Positions 24,159 to 36,638 of a stretch of DNA of 64,000 nucleotides are shown in pieces. This DNA comes from Diphasiastrum complanatum (taxonomy: Eukaryota; Streptophyta; Lycopodiopsida; Lycopodiales; Lycopodiaceae), in contig MU831904.1 of the NCBI GenBank assembly GCA_029204225.1, forward strand, positions 33,367 to 97,366, written 5' to 3'. Under the pieces are notes generated by a model that was given only the letters and a program-made list of their open reading frames with translations, was not told the origin of the DNA and did no database searches. How positions within the stretch are numbered: the stretch's first letter is position 1; each line of letters opens with the position of its first letter. The translations under genes and the position numbers were made by a program.

Positions 24159-25332
24159 TGTTGACAGATCCCCTGCTCCAGAAGATCTATTTACTATGGT
24201 TCTTTTACTTGTTGCTTACAGCTTCTACGGCTTGGTATTCTGCCTGTTACCAGGCTTCATGGCATTCATTAGAAGTCTTCTTGATCTTACAATGCCAAAC
24301 CAGGCAGAAGGGACAGATTGTCGTTGTAGTATATTTTTTTTCTGTCTGTCAGAGGACAACTTAGGGACAAACTCTCTTGAATGCACTTACATTCATACAT
24401 AGATGCAAGCCATGAATTCTCATTTACAGATCATAGTGCAGCCCAAATGAACGCTCAATAGATTCTATAGGTACCTACTCTAAAAACAAACTGAATCAGA
24501 TCCTAAGCATTACTAAACTGAGCTACACTTGCATAGATTGGCAAAACAAGAAACAAGAACTAATCTACAGAATTTTAGGAGTCCAAAAGTCAAGAAACCA
24601 ACCAGTCTTTTGATTCTTGGACACCCCAAGAGCATCAAGAATTGGAATGTCAGAGAATATGCAAGATTTACACCACAGATCCAGCCTATTTAGTTTACCT
24701 GAATGCTGGTTCCTACATTAATTCACAAACAAGAAAAGAGACTAATCCACTCTACGAAAGCAGCAAATCTAATCCACTCTATAGTCCACAACCACACACA
24801 AAAGGAGGGAAGGGCAAGATCATAAATGCATTACTCAAGAAACAAGCATGATCAAGGAGCTCAATGGATGCACCAAACTCGTGAAGGCTCTTCTCATTTC
24901 AGCATGGAGTTGATACAATTCACAAAAAGCTCCTCTACACAAAGAGGGAGTCTCTTAAATAAGCAAGAAAGCTTCTTAGGTGGCATCCTAGTGGAATTTC
25001 CACATTTCACAAATTACAAGTGGAATAATGCTCTCCACTAGTGGTCACCATCAAAAGGTGGCTCACTCTACTTTCTTTAAGAGAGGTCTATTTGCATTTA
25101 TTACATTTGCCTAGAAATACTAGTTTCTACATGGTCATTCCATCTTCCAGGATTCACCACGAGGCTTACACAGTTCTTGCTTGCCATTCCTAACTAGCAT
25201 TTCTCGGCTCTCATACTCATCTCTCAGTCTTCGTTGGTCTCGTCTTCTCAAAGACCTCCTCGGTCTAAGGTGAGAGGTGCTCTTGAGTTGCTCTGTCCGA
25301 TTACCTTGGGGATTCATCAGAATCAGCCAACA
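24159..25332 (-). repeat. 3' LTR of element H
   Basis: 1174 bp on the left side, partner of 32229-33447. Clear scattered differences and small indels exist between the two, so H is an older insertion. Open frames inside it are not genes. Confidence 0.9.
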
Positions 25333-27539
25333 TCGTCCCACCCCTAATGTGTTGCAGGACCCACTGCAACTCATATTGGATGATGTCGCTCCGCTTTGCA
25401 TTGGCATTTTTTATTGTCACTTGGAAAAGCGTAGATCCTCGTTCGCTTACATAAAACCAAGTGCTTATTGTCGCCAGTCTTTATCACAAAAATGTTTTTC
25501 ACAAATTGTCGCAATTGGATTCGAATGTCTTATTGCTATAGGTGGTTAACATTCTCAACGTGGAGAGCTCTCAGCAACTTCACAACTTGCATGCTCGAGT
25601 GCTTTCAATGTGTCTCTTTGTTTTGTCACTTGTATATGCCATTGATGGTTTCATCTTTGGTTTCTTGGCAGATTCTATCTTCTGGGAGGTATGTATTCTC
25701 CATTCGCTTCTATTCCATGGTTCTTCTCTTAGTTGAAGTTTCAGTCTCAAGGAAAACCTTCGATCTACAGGTTGCACAAACTTTGACCATCAATCTCAAG
25801 GGGATGGATTCATCAAAAATTGGTGGTAGGAACAGTTTTGGATGTATGATTTGGTAACAATAAGGAAACATGATGAAGGCTTGGTGGTAGGGTGCAGGAA
25901 CTGATAGTTCTACAGTTGCAGCCTTGGACCCTTGCAATGTCGAGCTTTGACCACCACTTGCTAGGTGAGGAGCTTGCTTTATTTGCAAGTTCACAATTGT
26001 CTTCATCTTTCTTTTTCTACAGCTCTTCCTTTTGATCCATTACTTTTGGATCTCTTTGGACTTCATAGGAGGGGATTCAATTATCATTGCTCCAAAGAGT
26101 TTCTTTTGATCAAAATTGATCTGACTCATATGTTGCTTAAGTTTGCATCCTTTCCTCCTCAGCTTCCTAGATCTTTCTCTTTATTTCTTCTAGTTGCTTT
26201 GCCTTCTTCTGTAGATCTTTGTTTGGCTGATCAACCATTGTAGGTGGCAATTGGTCTCCGCAAGACATTTGCAATGATCTTTCAACTGCTTTGGTAGGAC
26301 TATAAAAGCCTAGGGATTTCTCAGAAGAATAGTGAATTTATGATAAACAAACAGTTGGAAGGAAGGGTGGTAGTGACAACGGTAGATGGTGTGGGCGATA
26401 GGCATGAAAATGGATGCAGATGTATGACAAGAGGTTGATTGAAGAAGGAGACTGATTTCCCAATGCTTGTATTTCTCTTTTTGAAGGATCTTCATCATGA
26501 CTGGGGTACTTCTTCTGATTGACCCATCTGTCTTCTCTAGCCTTGTCTTTTTCATATTAGACTTGTGACCTTGGCTGTCGATCTTGCTGATGTTGTTGCT
26601 GACAGCGTAACTGCTCCAGTGGATCCAAGCAGATCCACTCTCTCCCCCCCCCCAAGAGTCTGTTGCTGGGGATGTTGTTGCTTGTAACTGTTCATGTTCA
26701 GGATTGGATCGGCATGTGGAACACATTTTTGAAACATGTTGAACATGTGACTGGTTTAAAGATTGAACAAATTTTATCTAAATTTGTTTCAATCTTGTTG
26801 TAGTTGACTCAAAGATTAATATGGCAATGAGATGCAAGAATCAGCTCTAATTTGACATGTACTTCTCATATTTCTCAAAAATCCTAAACTGCTATACAAG
26901 GGAATGTGAAGATGGATAGATGAATGAAAATGTGTTCTAGAGATGCTCTACAGAAGACTCTCGAAATGTTATAGAGAGTGAGAACTGTATAGCACTTGTG
27001 GAATAAAACTTGCATTTATCAACATTGATAATGTACCTTGATAGTTACAATATCTCAGTTGTTTTGTAGAGTAATGTGATTTACTCTAACATGCCCTTGT
27101 CAAAACAAGGTAGAGTGGGTGACACTAAAATCTACCATCATTGATAGCAAATGAAGTAGAATATAGCTTGAGATGCAGGTATGGTTGAGGTACTATATCC
27201 TGAGGACCTCTCTGAGTAAGAGATTCAGAACCAAATCTCTATCTAGATTTCCAAATCCTAGATTGATTGTGTATTGGCATATTGGAAATCTTATCAGCAT
27301 GGTGAAATACAAATAGATTTGAGATTGTAGAAGGGGAGAAAAACTGTCAATTCCCTATGGAGGTTGCTCTTGGTTGGACATTGTAGCAGATGACTGAATA
27401 TCGGAGTCACTTTCTTTTGACAAGTTTCATTTCGTATTGTCTTTTTTCATTATGGAGCTGGTGTATTGTGTGGTATTGTAGAAGTTTGCTAGAAACTTCT
27501 CGAGTGAGTAGTAGGCTGAGCGATTGGGTGCTATGGTGC
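25333..27539 (-). other. 3' internal region of element H, no pol found
   Basis: About 2.2 kb between the end of gag and the LTR where pol would be expected. I looked for aspartic protease, RT (YVDD/YIDD), RNase H and integrase motifs in both strands and saw none. It starts with the likely purine tract at 25333-25350. Confidence 0.6.
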
Positions 27540-28910
27540 TCATGTGGTTGTCGTGAGGATCCGGGATTCATAACTGATGTGATGGGCAGATAGGATCATA
27601 GTTGGTTGTTTCGGACAGTCTTTGAAACTGTGTTTTCTGATAAAGTCAGGATACTCAGCATGGTACTTGATCTTGACTAGACAATCAACCATGAAGTGAT
27701 CAGTTTCACCATAGATGAAACATCTGGTGTACAATGGCCCTTGTATAACAGCATAGCCATCTTGTATGGCTAGTGGTTCTGGACTTTCTGGTGGGTATTC
27801 ATGATAAGTCAAGGAATGTCTAGAAAGTGATGGTTGTGCTTCATATTGTTGGACTGTATGTGCTTGGATAGGTCGATATGAAGGACAAGCATCAACATGA
27901 TGCGTAGCCCTACAGTGTGGGCACCATATTGTTTTTCGTCTATAAGGTACCTGTGCAGGGTTTGGCTGACCAGGCATACTGCTTTGGATAGACTTCAAGG
28001 TAGTTTGAAACTCATTGGTGAGTTTCTCCATCTGTACCTGATGTTACTTATTAAGCAACTCCAACTGGGATTTCCAAAGCTGATCTCAGGTGTCCTCGAT
28101 CAGCTTCAACTCATGGATAGGAGCACGTGGTGCTCGTCTTTCCCTGGATTCGTCAACATCTGACCCCTCGTCTTTTTCATTGATGGCATCAGACATAGCT
28201 AATTTGAGGCTTATATATTCATCATTTGATTTAAGCTCGCATCTAATCCATCTTGGAAGGCCGAGTAAAAACCAGATGATGAGCATCTGTTTGGAGGGCT
28301 GTTCTTGTACTTGACTTTTGAGGCGTTTGAAACGCTCGATGTAGTCTCGTACGGGCTCATCCTTTGCCATCTTGATGTTACTCAATTTGACAAAAGGGCT
28401 TTCGATCAAGCGAAAGGGCTTAAAAAGCTTGACAAATGACTCTTTTAGAATCAACCAATCTGTTTTATCTTCACGATCAAGGTTGAAAAATCAATGACGT
28501 GCTTTAGCGATCATGGTCATTGAAAACAGTTGGACCATACCATCGGGAGATGTTTCGCCATACACATCACATGCATTCTCAAAGATTTGCAAAAATCTTT
28601 GAGGGTCCGAATTATTGTCAAACTTGGGTAGATCTAATTTGGGTGTACGTCTTTCAAGATGAGCGCCATGGGTAGCAGAAAGTCCATTAGTGTTGCATCT
28701 GACCCGTGAGGGCTCAGCACCAGAAAAATGGGGTCGTGTGTGTGAGGACTCAGTCGATCAGGTTCTTGTCCATTGAACGGGTTTGTGGATGGCCCTTGGA
28801 GTTCAACCCACATGCGGTAGAACCTATGACATCTGATTTGTTTAGCGACATGGGACCTGATCTCGTATGGATAATCATCTGGGACTTCAAGATCTTTTTG
28901 GTGGTCCATT
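27540..28910 (-). pseudogene. gag of element H, gypsy type with short-spacer knuckles
   Basis: The minus-strand frame at 28454-28086 has the gag C-terminal domain, with PVRDYIERFKRLKSQV and FLLGLPRWIR. The segment at 28031-27540 has CPHCRATHHVDAC (C-x2-C-x3-H-x4-C, short spacer) and CFIYGETDHFMVDC (second Cys replaced by Tyr, normal spacer). The N-terminal part is at 28909-28634 in another frame. There are stops and frameshifts near 28080 and 28500. Gag would package the element RNA. The short-spacer knuckle links it to the gag remnants at 1.9-3.0 kb and 52.5-54.3 kb. Confidence 0.8.
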
Positions 28911-30702
28911 GGGTACTGGTGTGTCTCTATTTTTTTTTTAACGGTCCCTACGATTTACGGTGGATGCGATGTGCGGTTTGCGGTGGGGTGCGGGTGATTG
29001 CATTCAGTGGCGTTATGGGGTCTGTTGTGGTCAGTTAAGATCTGGTGCGGTGTAGATGGGAAAATGTGGTCTTGACATGTGAATTCGATGTCGACGGGTG
29101 AACGCGGTTTGGACGGGGAAATGTGGTTTGATGGTGGTGTGTGTGCGGTGAATGCGATCTGGTGATGTTTGTTGCAGCTGTAGATTGTGGAATGTGTTTT
29201 TCACGGTTCGATGGTAGAGGCAATCGGTGTGCGTTTGGAATGCGATTCAAGGATGAATGTGGCTAGGTTGCGATTGTCTGTAGTGCAACAGCGGATGTGG
29301 TTGTGGGCAGGGTAACGCGTTGGTAGTAGTTCAAGGGTGGACGTAGTTAGGAGGTGGTTGGCTTAGTCCAGTAAGATAAGGGGTGTGTGGGGGCTGTCGC
29401 TACAATGCAAGGGCGGGGCAATTGGTGGGTAGTTGCTTGTGCTACTGCTCAAGATGGTTAGAAATGGTGAAAGTAGTGGAACGTGAGAAAGCTTTGGTCA
29501 GAACAAAGGCTACGTGAGGTAGAGCGTTGTGGTAGTCTCATTGGCAGGTAGAGCATTCGCAAGCAAGTCATATGTTGGGCAAAGTGTTTGCGTGCAGGTT
29601 AGGACTTAGTTGCGATCGGAGTCGTGTGCTACAAGGAATGCAGTTTCTACGGTGTCTACGGTGACCTGCAGTGTCTACGGTTACATGTGGTTATAATGGG
29701 TGATGGCGGTGTCAGCGGTCGATTACGGTTGTAGCGGGTGATTGCAGTTGCAGCGAACAATTGCGGTTGCAACAGTTAGTGATGGTGATTGCGACGGCTC
29801 AAGGTGATTACGATGGTGTAAGGTCTGGGGTGCGGTTGAGGATTGTCAGTTGTGATTGTGTGCTGTGATGGTGGTTACGACAGAGCAACGATGGATGGGG
29901 TTGGAATATGGGTGAAGGAATGATGGGATTGGATTACGGGGTGATGGAATGATGGAATTGGATTGCGGTCTTGACGGTGTAAGTGTGGAGATAGTGTGCT
30001 GGTGTATACGGTGGGAGTGCGATCTGTTGCGGTTTGCTTGCGGTGGTTGGTGGTCTGCATGATTGCGGTCAGTTGCGGCTGAAGGCGAAGTGGAATTCAA
30101 TGTGGTAAGGTCAGTGCATTAGTGGATGCGATGAGTTGTGGTTGGTGCTGTCAGTGCCTGTTGAATGCGGAAGGGGTTGGAAAAGTGGATGCGGTCCAAT
30201 CTGAACACTACAATGTAAGTGTGTTGGAGCGATTAATTGCTGTTACTACGATTCAAGGGAGGGCACTAGGAATCAACGTGGTGGGGACAATTGTAATGTG
30301 GTCGCAATGGTCTTAGTGTGGGTTAGAGTGGGTGATCACGCTGAATGCGGCTGGTTATGTCTGTGAATGAATGTGTGTTGGTTGCGGTTGCAAGCGGAGG
30401 TAGTGAGGTGAGTTATGTGCAGTGGGTGTATGGTGGATGTGGTGATGTCGATAGACGGGGAGTGGTTGTGGCGATTGCTACGGATCAAGGCAGTTGTTAC
30501 AGCTAGATGCGGTCAGTACGGCCCAATGCAGATGCTGGCTCATGGAGTTGTTCTCATGTAGTTGTTACATCATTGCAGATAGATAGATAGATTGTCAGAT
30601 AAATCGTCGATGCAAGCTGTGTATTTGAGGTATGTTGTGCTCGTCAGTCCTGATCGTCGTTGGAAAGGTTTGTGGTCTAGCGTCGATATGGGCCGGTTGA
30701 AG
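28911..30702 (-). other. long G/T-skewed leader of element H
   Basis: Plus-strand text is rich in TGCGGT, GATTGCGG and GTGGTTG words with very few C-runs, so the element sense strand is rich in A and C. No gene. It looks like a decayed short-word repeat. Ser/Thr/His-rich frames on the minus strand (for example 30100-29846) follow from the base skew and are not convincing proteins. Confidence 0.6.
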
Positions 30703-32131
30703 TAGGCCGTCAGTTGAGATTTCACTGAGGCCATCATTTGAAATCTGATAGAATGGCCGTCGGTTGAGATTTGACTGAGGGCCGGCGGTTGAGATTTAAT
30801 AGTGGCCGTCGGTTGAGATTTGACTGAGGGCTGTCGGTTGAGATTTGACAGTGGCCGTCAATTGAGATTTGACTGAGGGCCATCAGTTCAGATTTGACTG
30901 AGGGCTGTCGGTTGAGATTTAACAGTGGCCGTCAATTGAGATTTGACTGAGGGCTGTCAGTTGAGATTTGACTGAGGGCCGTCGGTTAAGATTTAACAGT
31001 GGCCGTCGGTTGAGATTTGACTGAGGGCCATTGGTTGAGATGTGACTGAGGGCTGTCGGTTGAGATTTGACTGAGGGCCGTCGGTTGAGATTTAACAGTG
31101 GTCATCGATTGAGATTTGACTGAGGGCCGTCAGTTGAGATTTGACTAAGGGCCGTCGATGGAGATTTAACAGTGGTCGTCAGTTGAAATTTAACAGTGGC
31201 CGTCAGTTGATATTTGACTGAGGGCCGTCAGTTGAGATTTGATTGAGAGCCGTCGGTTGAGATTTAACAGTGGTCGTTGGTTGAGATTGAATAGCAGGCC
31301 GTCGGGTGAGATTGAATAGCAGGCCATCGGTTGAGATCAAATAGCAGGCCGTCGGTTGAGATCTAATAGTAGGCCGTCGGTTGAGATCGAATAGCAGGCC
31401 GTCGGTTGAGATCTAAAAGATGGCTCTGGCTCCGGTGGAGATGGAAGTGGGAGAGGACGGAAGGTGTGTGAAGGGCTGTCGTGGAGGTATACGTAATGAC
31501 GGCCGTGTGATGAGGTGAAGGTGGCCGGTGGTAGTCGTAGTGCAGATGAATGCGGTCTGGACGATAGAATGTGGGTGTTTTGGTATTAATGCGGTAGCGA
31601 TGGGTAGATGGAGATGGTTGCGGAGGTGGGCCGTTTGTTCGTTTGCAGTTGAATTGGATGGTTGTGATGTGGTGCTGTGGGAGGGTAGTTGTTGCGATGG
31701 TATGCGATTGGTGGAAGGGGGTGTTGTCAGGTGCGGTTGTGAGGAACTCCTTCTGTCCAGAACAGATAGAATCTCATCGGTTGAGATTGGAAGCGGATCC
31801 CGTCGGTTGAGATCTGAGCGACTTCCGTCGGTTGACATCTGACAGATGGACGTCAGTTGAGATTTGATTGATAACATCGGTTGAGATCTAACGCAGGGCC
31901 GTCGGTCGAGATTGGAATGAGGCCGTCAGTTGAGATCTATTGGAATACCGTCGATTGAGATCTGAGTGGAAACCGTCGGTCGAGATTTTAATAGATTACC
32001 ATCAGTCGAGATGTAATGGATGACCGTCAATTGAGATCTGAGAGAGTGTGTGTCGGTTGAGATTCAATAGAATGTGTCGATTGAGATTGGACACGAGCTC
32101 TCCGGTGGAGATTTCAACATAGGGAGGCTCC
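30703..32131. repeat. 24-25-bp minisatellite in the leader of element H
   Basis: Units alternate between GGCCGTCGGTTGAGATTTG plus ACTGAG (25 bp) and the same start with TTTAACAGT (24 bp). The dense block is 30703-31420, about 29 units by length. A second, more decayed block runs from about 31774 to 32131, interrupted by non-repeat DNA. The array lies between the primer site and gag, so it would be in the transcript leader. Confidence 0.93.
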
Positions 32132-32212
32132 GGTTGAGATGTGATCGTGAGGAGACGGGCGGAGCGTGGACAAGGTTGCGGGTTTCTGATGTAGAAGGTG
32201 TTGGAGTTCAAT

Positions 32213-32228
32213 GGGCAATGGTGCCAAA
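32213..32228 (-). other. gypsy-type primer-binding site of element H
   Basis: The complement reads TTTGGCACCATTGCCC directly after the LTR end. It resembles the TTTGGCGCCGTTGCC sequence common after 5' LTRs of plant gypsy elements, with two transitions at CpG positions. Confidence 0.75.
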
Positions 32229-33447
32229 TGTTGACAGATCCCCTGTTCCAGAGGATTTGTTTACTACGGTTCTTTTACTTCTTGCTTATAGCTTCTACGG
32301 CTTGGTATTCTACCAGTTAACAGGCTTCATGGCATTCATTAGAAGTCTTCTTGATCTTACAATGTCAAACCAGGCAGAAGGAACAGATTGTCGTTGTAGT
32401 ATATTTTTTTCCTGCCTGTCAAAGGACAACTCAGGGACGAACTCTCTTGAATGCAGTTACATTCATACATAGATGCAAGCCATAAATACTCATTCACAGA
32501 TCAGAGTGCAGTCCAAATGAATGATTCTACAGCTACTAAGTTCGACATTGTTTTATTTCCTTCTTTTCCGAGAAGAACACAGGGATTTGAACCTCACCAA
32601 CCTACTCTAAAAACAAACTGAATAAGATCCTAAGCATTACTAAACTAAGCTACACTTGCATAAATTGACAAAACAAGAAACAAGAACTAATCTACAACAT
32701 TTTAGGAGTCCAAGAATCAAGAAACCAACCAGCCTTTTGATTCTTGGACACCCCAAGAACATCAAGAACTGGAATGTCAGAGAAATATGCAAGATTTACA
32801 CCACAAATCTAGTCTATTTAGTTTACTAGAATGTTGGTTCCTACATTAATTCACAAACAAGGAAATAAACTAATCCACTCTACGAAAGCAGCAAATCTAA
32901 TTCACTCTACAGTCCACAACCACACACAAAAGGAGGGAAGGGCAAGATCATAAATGCATCACTCAAGAAACAAGCATGATCAAGGAACTCAATGGATGTA
33001 CCAAACTCGTGAAGGCTCGTCTCATTTCAGCATGGAGTTGATACAATTCACAAAAAGCTCCTCTACACAAAGAGGGAGTCTCTTAAATAAGCAAGAAAGC
33101 TTCTTAGGTGGCATCCTATTGGAATTTCCACATTTCCCAAATTACCAGTGGAATAATGCTCTCCACTTGTGGTCACCATCAAAAGGTGGCTCACTCTACT
33201 TTCTTTAAGAGGGGTCTACTTGCATTTATTACATTTGCCTAGAAATACTAGCTCCTACATGGTCATTTCATCTTCCAAGATTCACCACGAGGCTTACACA
33301 GTTCTTGCTTGCCATTTCTAACTAGCATTTCTCGGCTCTCAGTCTTCGGTGGTCTCGTCTTCTTAGAGACCTCCTCAGTCTAAGGTGAGAGGTGCTCTTG
33401 AGTTGCTCTGTTCGAGTATCTTGGGGATGCATCAGAATCAGCCAACA
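32229..33447 (-). repeat. 5' LTR of element H
   Basis: 1219 bp, TGTTGACAG to GCCAACA, followed by the target duplication CATTC. It is about 45 bp longer than the left copy because of small indels. Confidence 0.9.
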
Positions 33448-33452
33448 CATTC

Positions 33453-35183
33453 ACAGAAGGACTGCGGCCTACACACGACAGCACAACGGTGTTGTAAAAA
33501 GAAAGAACATGACCCTGATGGAAGCAGCCAGATGTATGATGGCCTACTCGAAGGCTCCAAGGGTACTATGGGCTGAAGCACTAGCTATAGCCGCATACAT
33601 CCAGAATAGGACAAGCAAGTATGGTGTCCCTCACACGACACCACACGAGCTATGGTGGGGTAGAACCTTTGGCTGTGCAGCTTATGCACATATTCCTGAT
33701 AAGCTTCGAAAGAAGCTTGATGAGAAAGCCGAGTCGGGATTTTTGGTAGGTTATGACAACAACTCGTCATACTACAGAATCTACATGCCAGACACGAACA
33801 CTATAAAAATAGTGAGAGATGTCAGATCTGATGAGAGCAGGACAATGGCTAATGACGATCCTGTCAGCTATGAAGTTCTGGGGAGACAGTACTATGACCT
33901 GCCGCCAATGATAGAGGGAGCAGAGAACGAACACGAAAACAAAATTTTTTGAGTCGTCTCCCATTCGAGTGACGAATCTGAAAAAGAAAGATTTGAGAGG
34001 CAACCTACTGCTACAGTTCCTGTAAACCAAGATGGTTTCGGACCGAGCAGGGCAAACAAAGGCAAAGACATTGCTGTCCCAGGAGGATCTCCTAGAAGGT
34101 CGATAAGACCATGAAGAGCGCCAACAAGATATGTGCCAGACAGCTTAGCTTCCACATCAAAAGAGTTCTGTGGATTCAGTGGCAAACCACAGACTTTCAA
34201 GGAAGTGATTGAAAGTCCAGAAAAGAACAGATTGATTTAAGCCATGAATGAAGAGATGGAATCCATGAGGAAGAACCAAGTATGGACGTTGCATCCATTA
34301 CCACATAAGCGCAAGACTGTCAAATGCAAATGGATTTTCAAACTCAAATATGGACCAAATGGGAATGTGACGAAATACAAGGCAAGACTAGTAGCAAAGG
34401 GATTCTCTCAAAGATACAATATTGACTACTCTGAAACCTTCTCTCTTGTCATCAAACATTTGTCCCTACATCTGTTATTTGCATATGCAGTAGATTATGA
34501 CCTTAGGATCCACATTGTGGACGAGAAGACAGCCTTCTTGCATGGCGAACTAGACGAAGAGGTCTATATGGATCAACCCCCAAGATATGTCTCAATATTT
34601 CACTTCCTGACTATGCATGCAAAATGCATAGAAGCATCTACGGTCTGAAATAATCAGCCCGACAATGGTACAAGAAGAAATATCAAGCCCTAAAATCATT
34701 AGGATTCAAGCCTCTGTTGGCTGATTCCAATATATACGTCAGAGTTACAGATGGGCAGATCATCATTGTGGCTGTGTACGTGGACAATACTCTGATACTT
34801 TGTAGGAGTGAGCAGCTAATCGCTGAAGTGAAAATAGATATCTCGAAATATTTCGAGATCATGGATCTGAGAGAAGCCAGGTGTTACCTAGGCTTACAAA
34901 TTGAAAGAGACTATGAGGGAGGTAAGCTATACCTTCACCAGTCCAGATACACCCAGAAGATCCTAGAGGACTTTGGGATGCTGAACTGCAAAGGAGTGAA
35001 TACTCCAATGCTCGCAGGGATGGTGCTGACAAATGATGACTGTCCAAAGACTGAGGAAGAGAGAGAACAAATGCAGCTCACACCTTACAGGAAGCTGATA
35101 AGATCACTGATGTACCTTGCAGACAACGCACGTCCTGATATTGCTTATGCAATATTCAAGATGAGTGAATTTTGCACGAATCC
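33453..35183 (+). pseudogene. copia E integrase C-terminus and RT
   Basis: Continues the E gene directly after element H (RRTAAYTRQHNGV). Integrase C-terminal text such as TPHELWWGR and YRIYMPDTN reads to about 33950. The RT starts near 34244 with VWTLHPLPHKRK, KCKWIFKLKYG, YKARLVAKGFSQ, followed by a decayed catalytic region (VAVYVDNTLIL, where YVDD has become YVDN). It ends with KMSEFCTNP at 35183, where D is inserted. The integrase catalytic Glu position is Lys (GVVKRKN, codon 33497-33499). Frameshift near 34640. Inactive. Confidence 0.88.
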
Positions 35184-36044
35184 TGTTGAAAATTGTCACT
35201 TCTCACTTGAAATTGGTTCATGTAAATATTGATCAAACATTAGAATATGTTGATGATCTGATTTCACACGTGTGGATGCTGTTTCCACGTGTGAAAGGAT
35301 GTACTTTTCATGTTTGTATATATTCAAATTGATTTTGTATCATTCTAGTTAGTGTGAACATGAAATGGCTAGTTTTTAGTCAAGTTGACTAGTCACCTAC
35401 AAATTAGCTTTTCCTTGCATGTGCATGAGTAAAATGCTCCCACATGGCAAGTGGACGTTCACAAGTGTGTATAAAGTACTAGAAGATAAGAGTTGACCAT
35501 TTTCCTTAGATCCTATTTTGTAGGGAATATTCCTATATTCTAGGAGACTAGCTTTTTGGATTCTAGTCATATTCTAGAAGGTCAACTATTGGATAAGGAT
35601 CAAGGATGGATCAAATGGATAGATCTGAGTGATGTGGAACTCTTCACACGTGTGAAGGCCTGCTGGACTGTACCAGACTCATGGATGTACTTGATCCATA
35701 AAAGGATCATCATTTTGCTAAGAAGATTTATGAGACTTTTGCACTCTACACTTTTGTGAGATTTCTAGTCATTTGTCTTGTGATTTTTATGTATGATTGC
35801 TATCTAATATCATTGTACTTGTCATTTCAGGTGAAGGCCGTACAGTGGACAGTACTCCACACGTGTGAGGCCGCTCTCTCTAAAAAATGATGTGTTGATC
35901 CATTGCTCTTGCTTAAATCCAAGTGTAGTGAATCTAGATCAAGATCTAATGTGTAGAACTTGATAGATTCATTAATTAAGCAAAATAACTCTCTATGATT
36001 GTAAAGTACAATCATTATTGTCCTAAAAATTATAAAATTTATCA
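35184..36044 (+). repeat. 5' LTR of element D
   Basis: 861 bp, TGTTGAAAATTG to AATTTATCA. A TATA-like box (TATAAAG) is at 35470, and the exact palindrome TTCACACGTGTGAA at 35643-35656, about 173 nt downstream. Further CACACGTGTG sites lie at 35265 and 35858. The last is preceded by GGCCGTACAGTGGACAGTAC. Confidence 0.9.
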
Positions 36045-36638
36045 TGGTGTCAGAGCTAAGTAAGAGAGTGATCATTGAATCATAAATCTTGTAAAGATCA
36101 TTGGCAAAATTTGTTTTTGGCCAATACTAGTGAGGGCGAGTTCTTCTAGAGTGATAGCTTGTAATCATTTGGATCAAAATGACTTGGAGGCTGTGTATGT
36201 ACTTTTCACACGTGTGAAACCGTACAACAACTTTTAATTCAAGTTACTTTGTGTTTGTTGGTCCCAAAATCACAATACTAGTTCATTTTTGGTGCTTTCT
36301 GAAGCATAGTATTGATCTAGATTCATTCTAGCTAATGCCTATGACCAAATAGTGTTTTGGATCATTGAAGCATTTCTTTTTAGAGTCTAAGATCAGATCT
36401 TAGAGGCTGATTTGTTCAGATCCTTAGTTGAAGTGAAATCTCTAAGAAAAGTGTAAAGCAATTTTTTTTGTGAGAGTGAAAGCTAGGAATTTTTGGTAAG
36501 ATCTTTGAGTATCATTCAAGCTTGTGTGCTAGTTTGATAGAGACAAGCCTATAGGCATTCTAGTAAGCTTTAGGCCTTTTCATAGATCTTTTAAAATTCA
36601 AAAATCTTTGTGATTTTTAAAAGAGCATTCATTCTAAA
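36045..36638 (+). other. primer site and leader of element D
   Basis: TGGTGTCAGAGC (36045-36056) is a one-base variant of the copia tRNA-Met primer site. The leader contains another exact TTCACACGTGTGAA at 36205-36218 followed by CCGTAC. No gene. Confidence 0.85.

Larger units (their letters stand above)
24159..33447 (-). mobile_element. gag-only gypsy-type element H, nested in copia E
   Basis: Direct LTRs (24159-25332 and 32229-33447) start TGTTGACAG and end GCCAACA. The 5-bp target duplication CATTC is perfect (24154-24158 and 33448-33452). The minus-strand primer site TTTGGCACCATTGCCC next to the right LTR, and a purine-rich AGGGGTGGGA next to the left LTR, give the orientation. Between them I find only a gag gene (28910-27540), a long leader with a minisatellite, and a 2.2-kb 3' region without pol. 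This fits the TR-GAG class of non-autonomous plant LTR elements, which would rely on another element's pol. Confidence 0.9.

Noticed and set aside
24826-25041. Frames repeated at 24826-25041 and 32954-33208 that look like a conserved small protein
   Set aside because: They lie in the two LTRs of element H; similarity is due to the LTR duplication.
29035-30100. His/Ser/Thr-rich frames on the minus strand
   Set aside because: Explained by the G/T skew of the plus strand in the leader of H; no conserved motif.
30703-31420. CRISPR-like array of short repeats
   Set aside because: Units are head-to-tail without unique spacers, in a plant retrotransposon leader; it is a minisatellite.
31413-31877. 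154-codon minus-strand frame next to the minisatellite
   Set aside because: Partly translated repeat units in the H leader; no homology visible and no start context.
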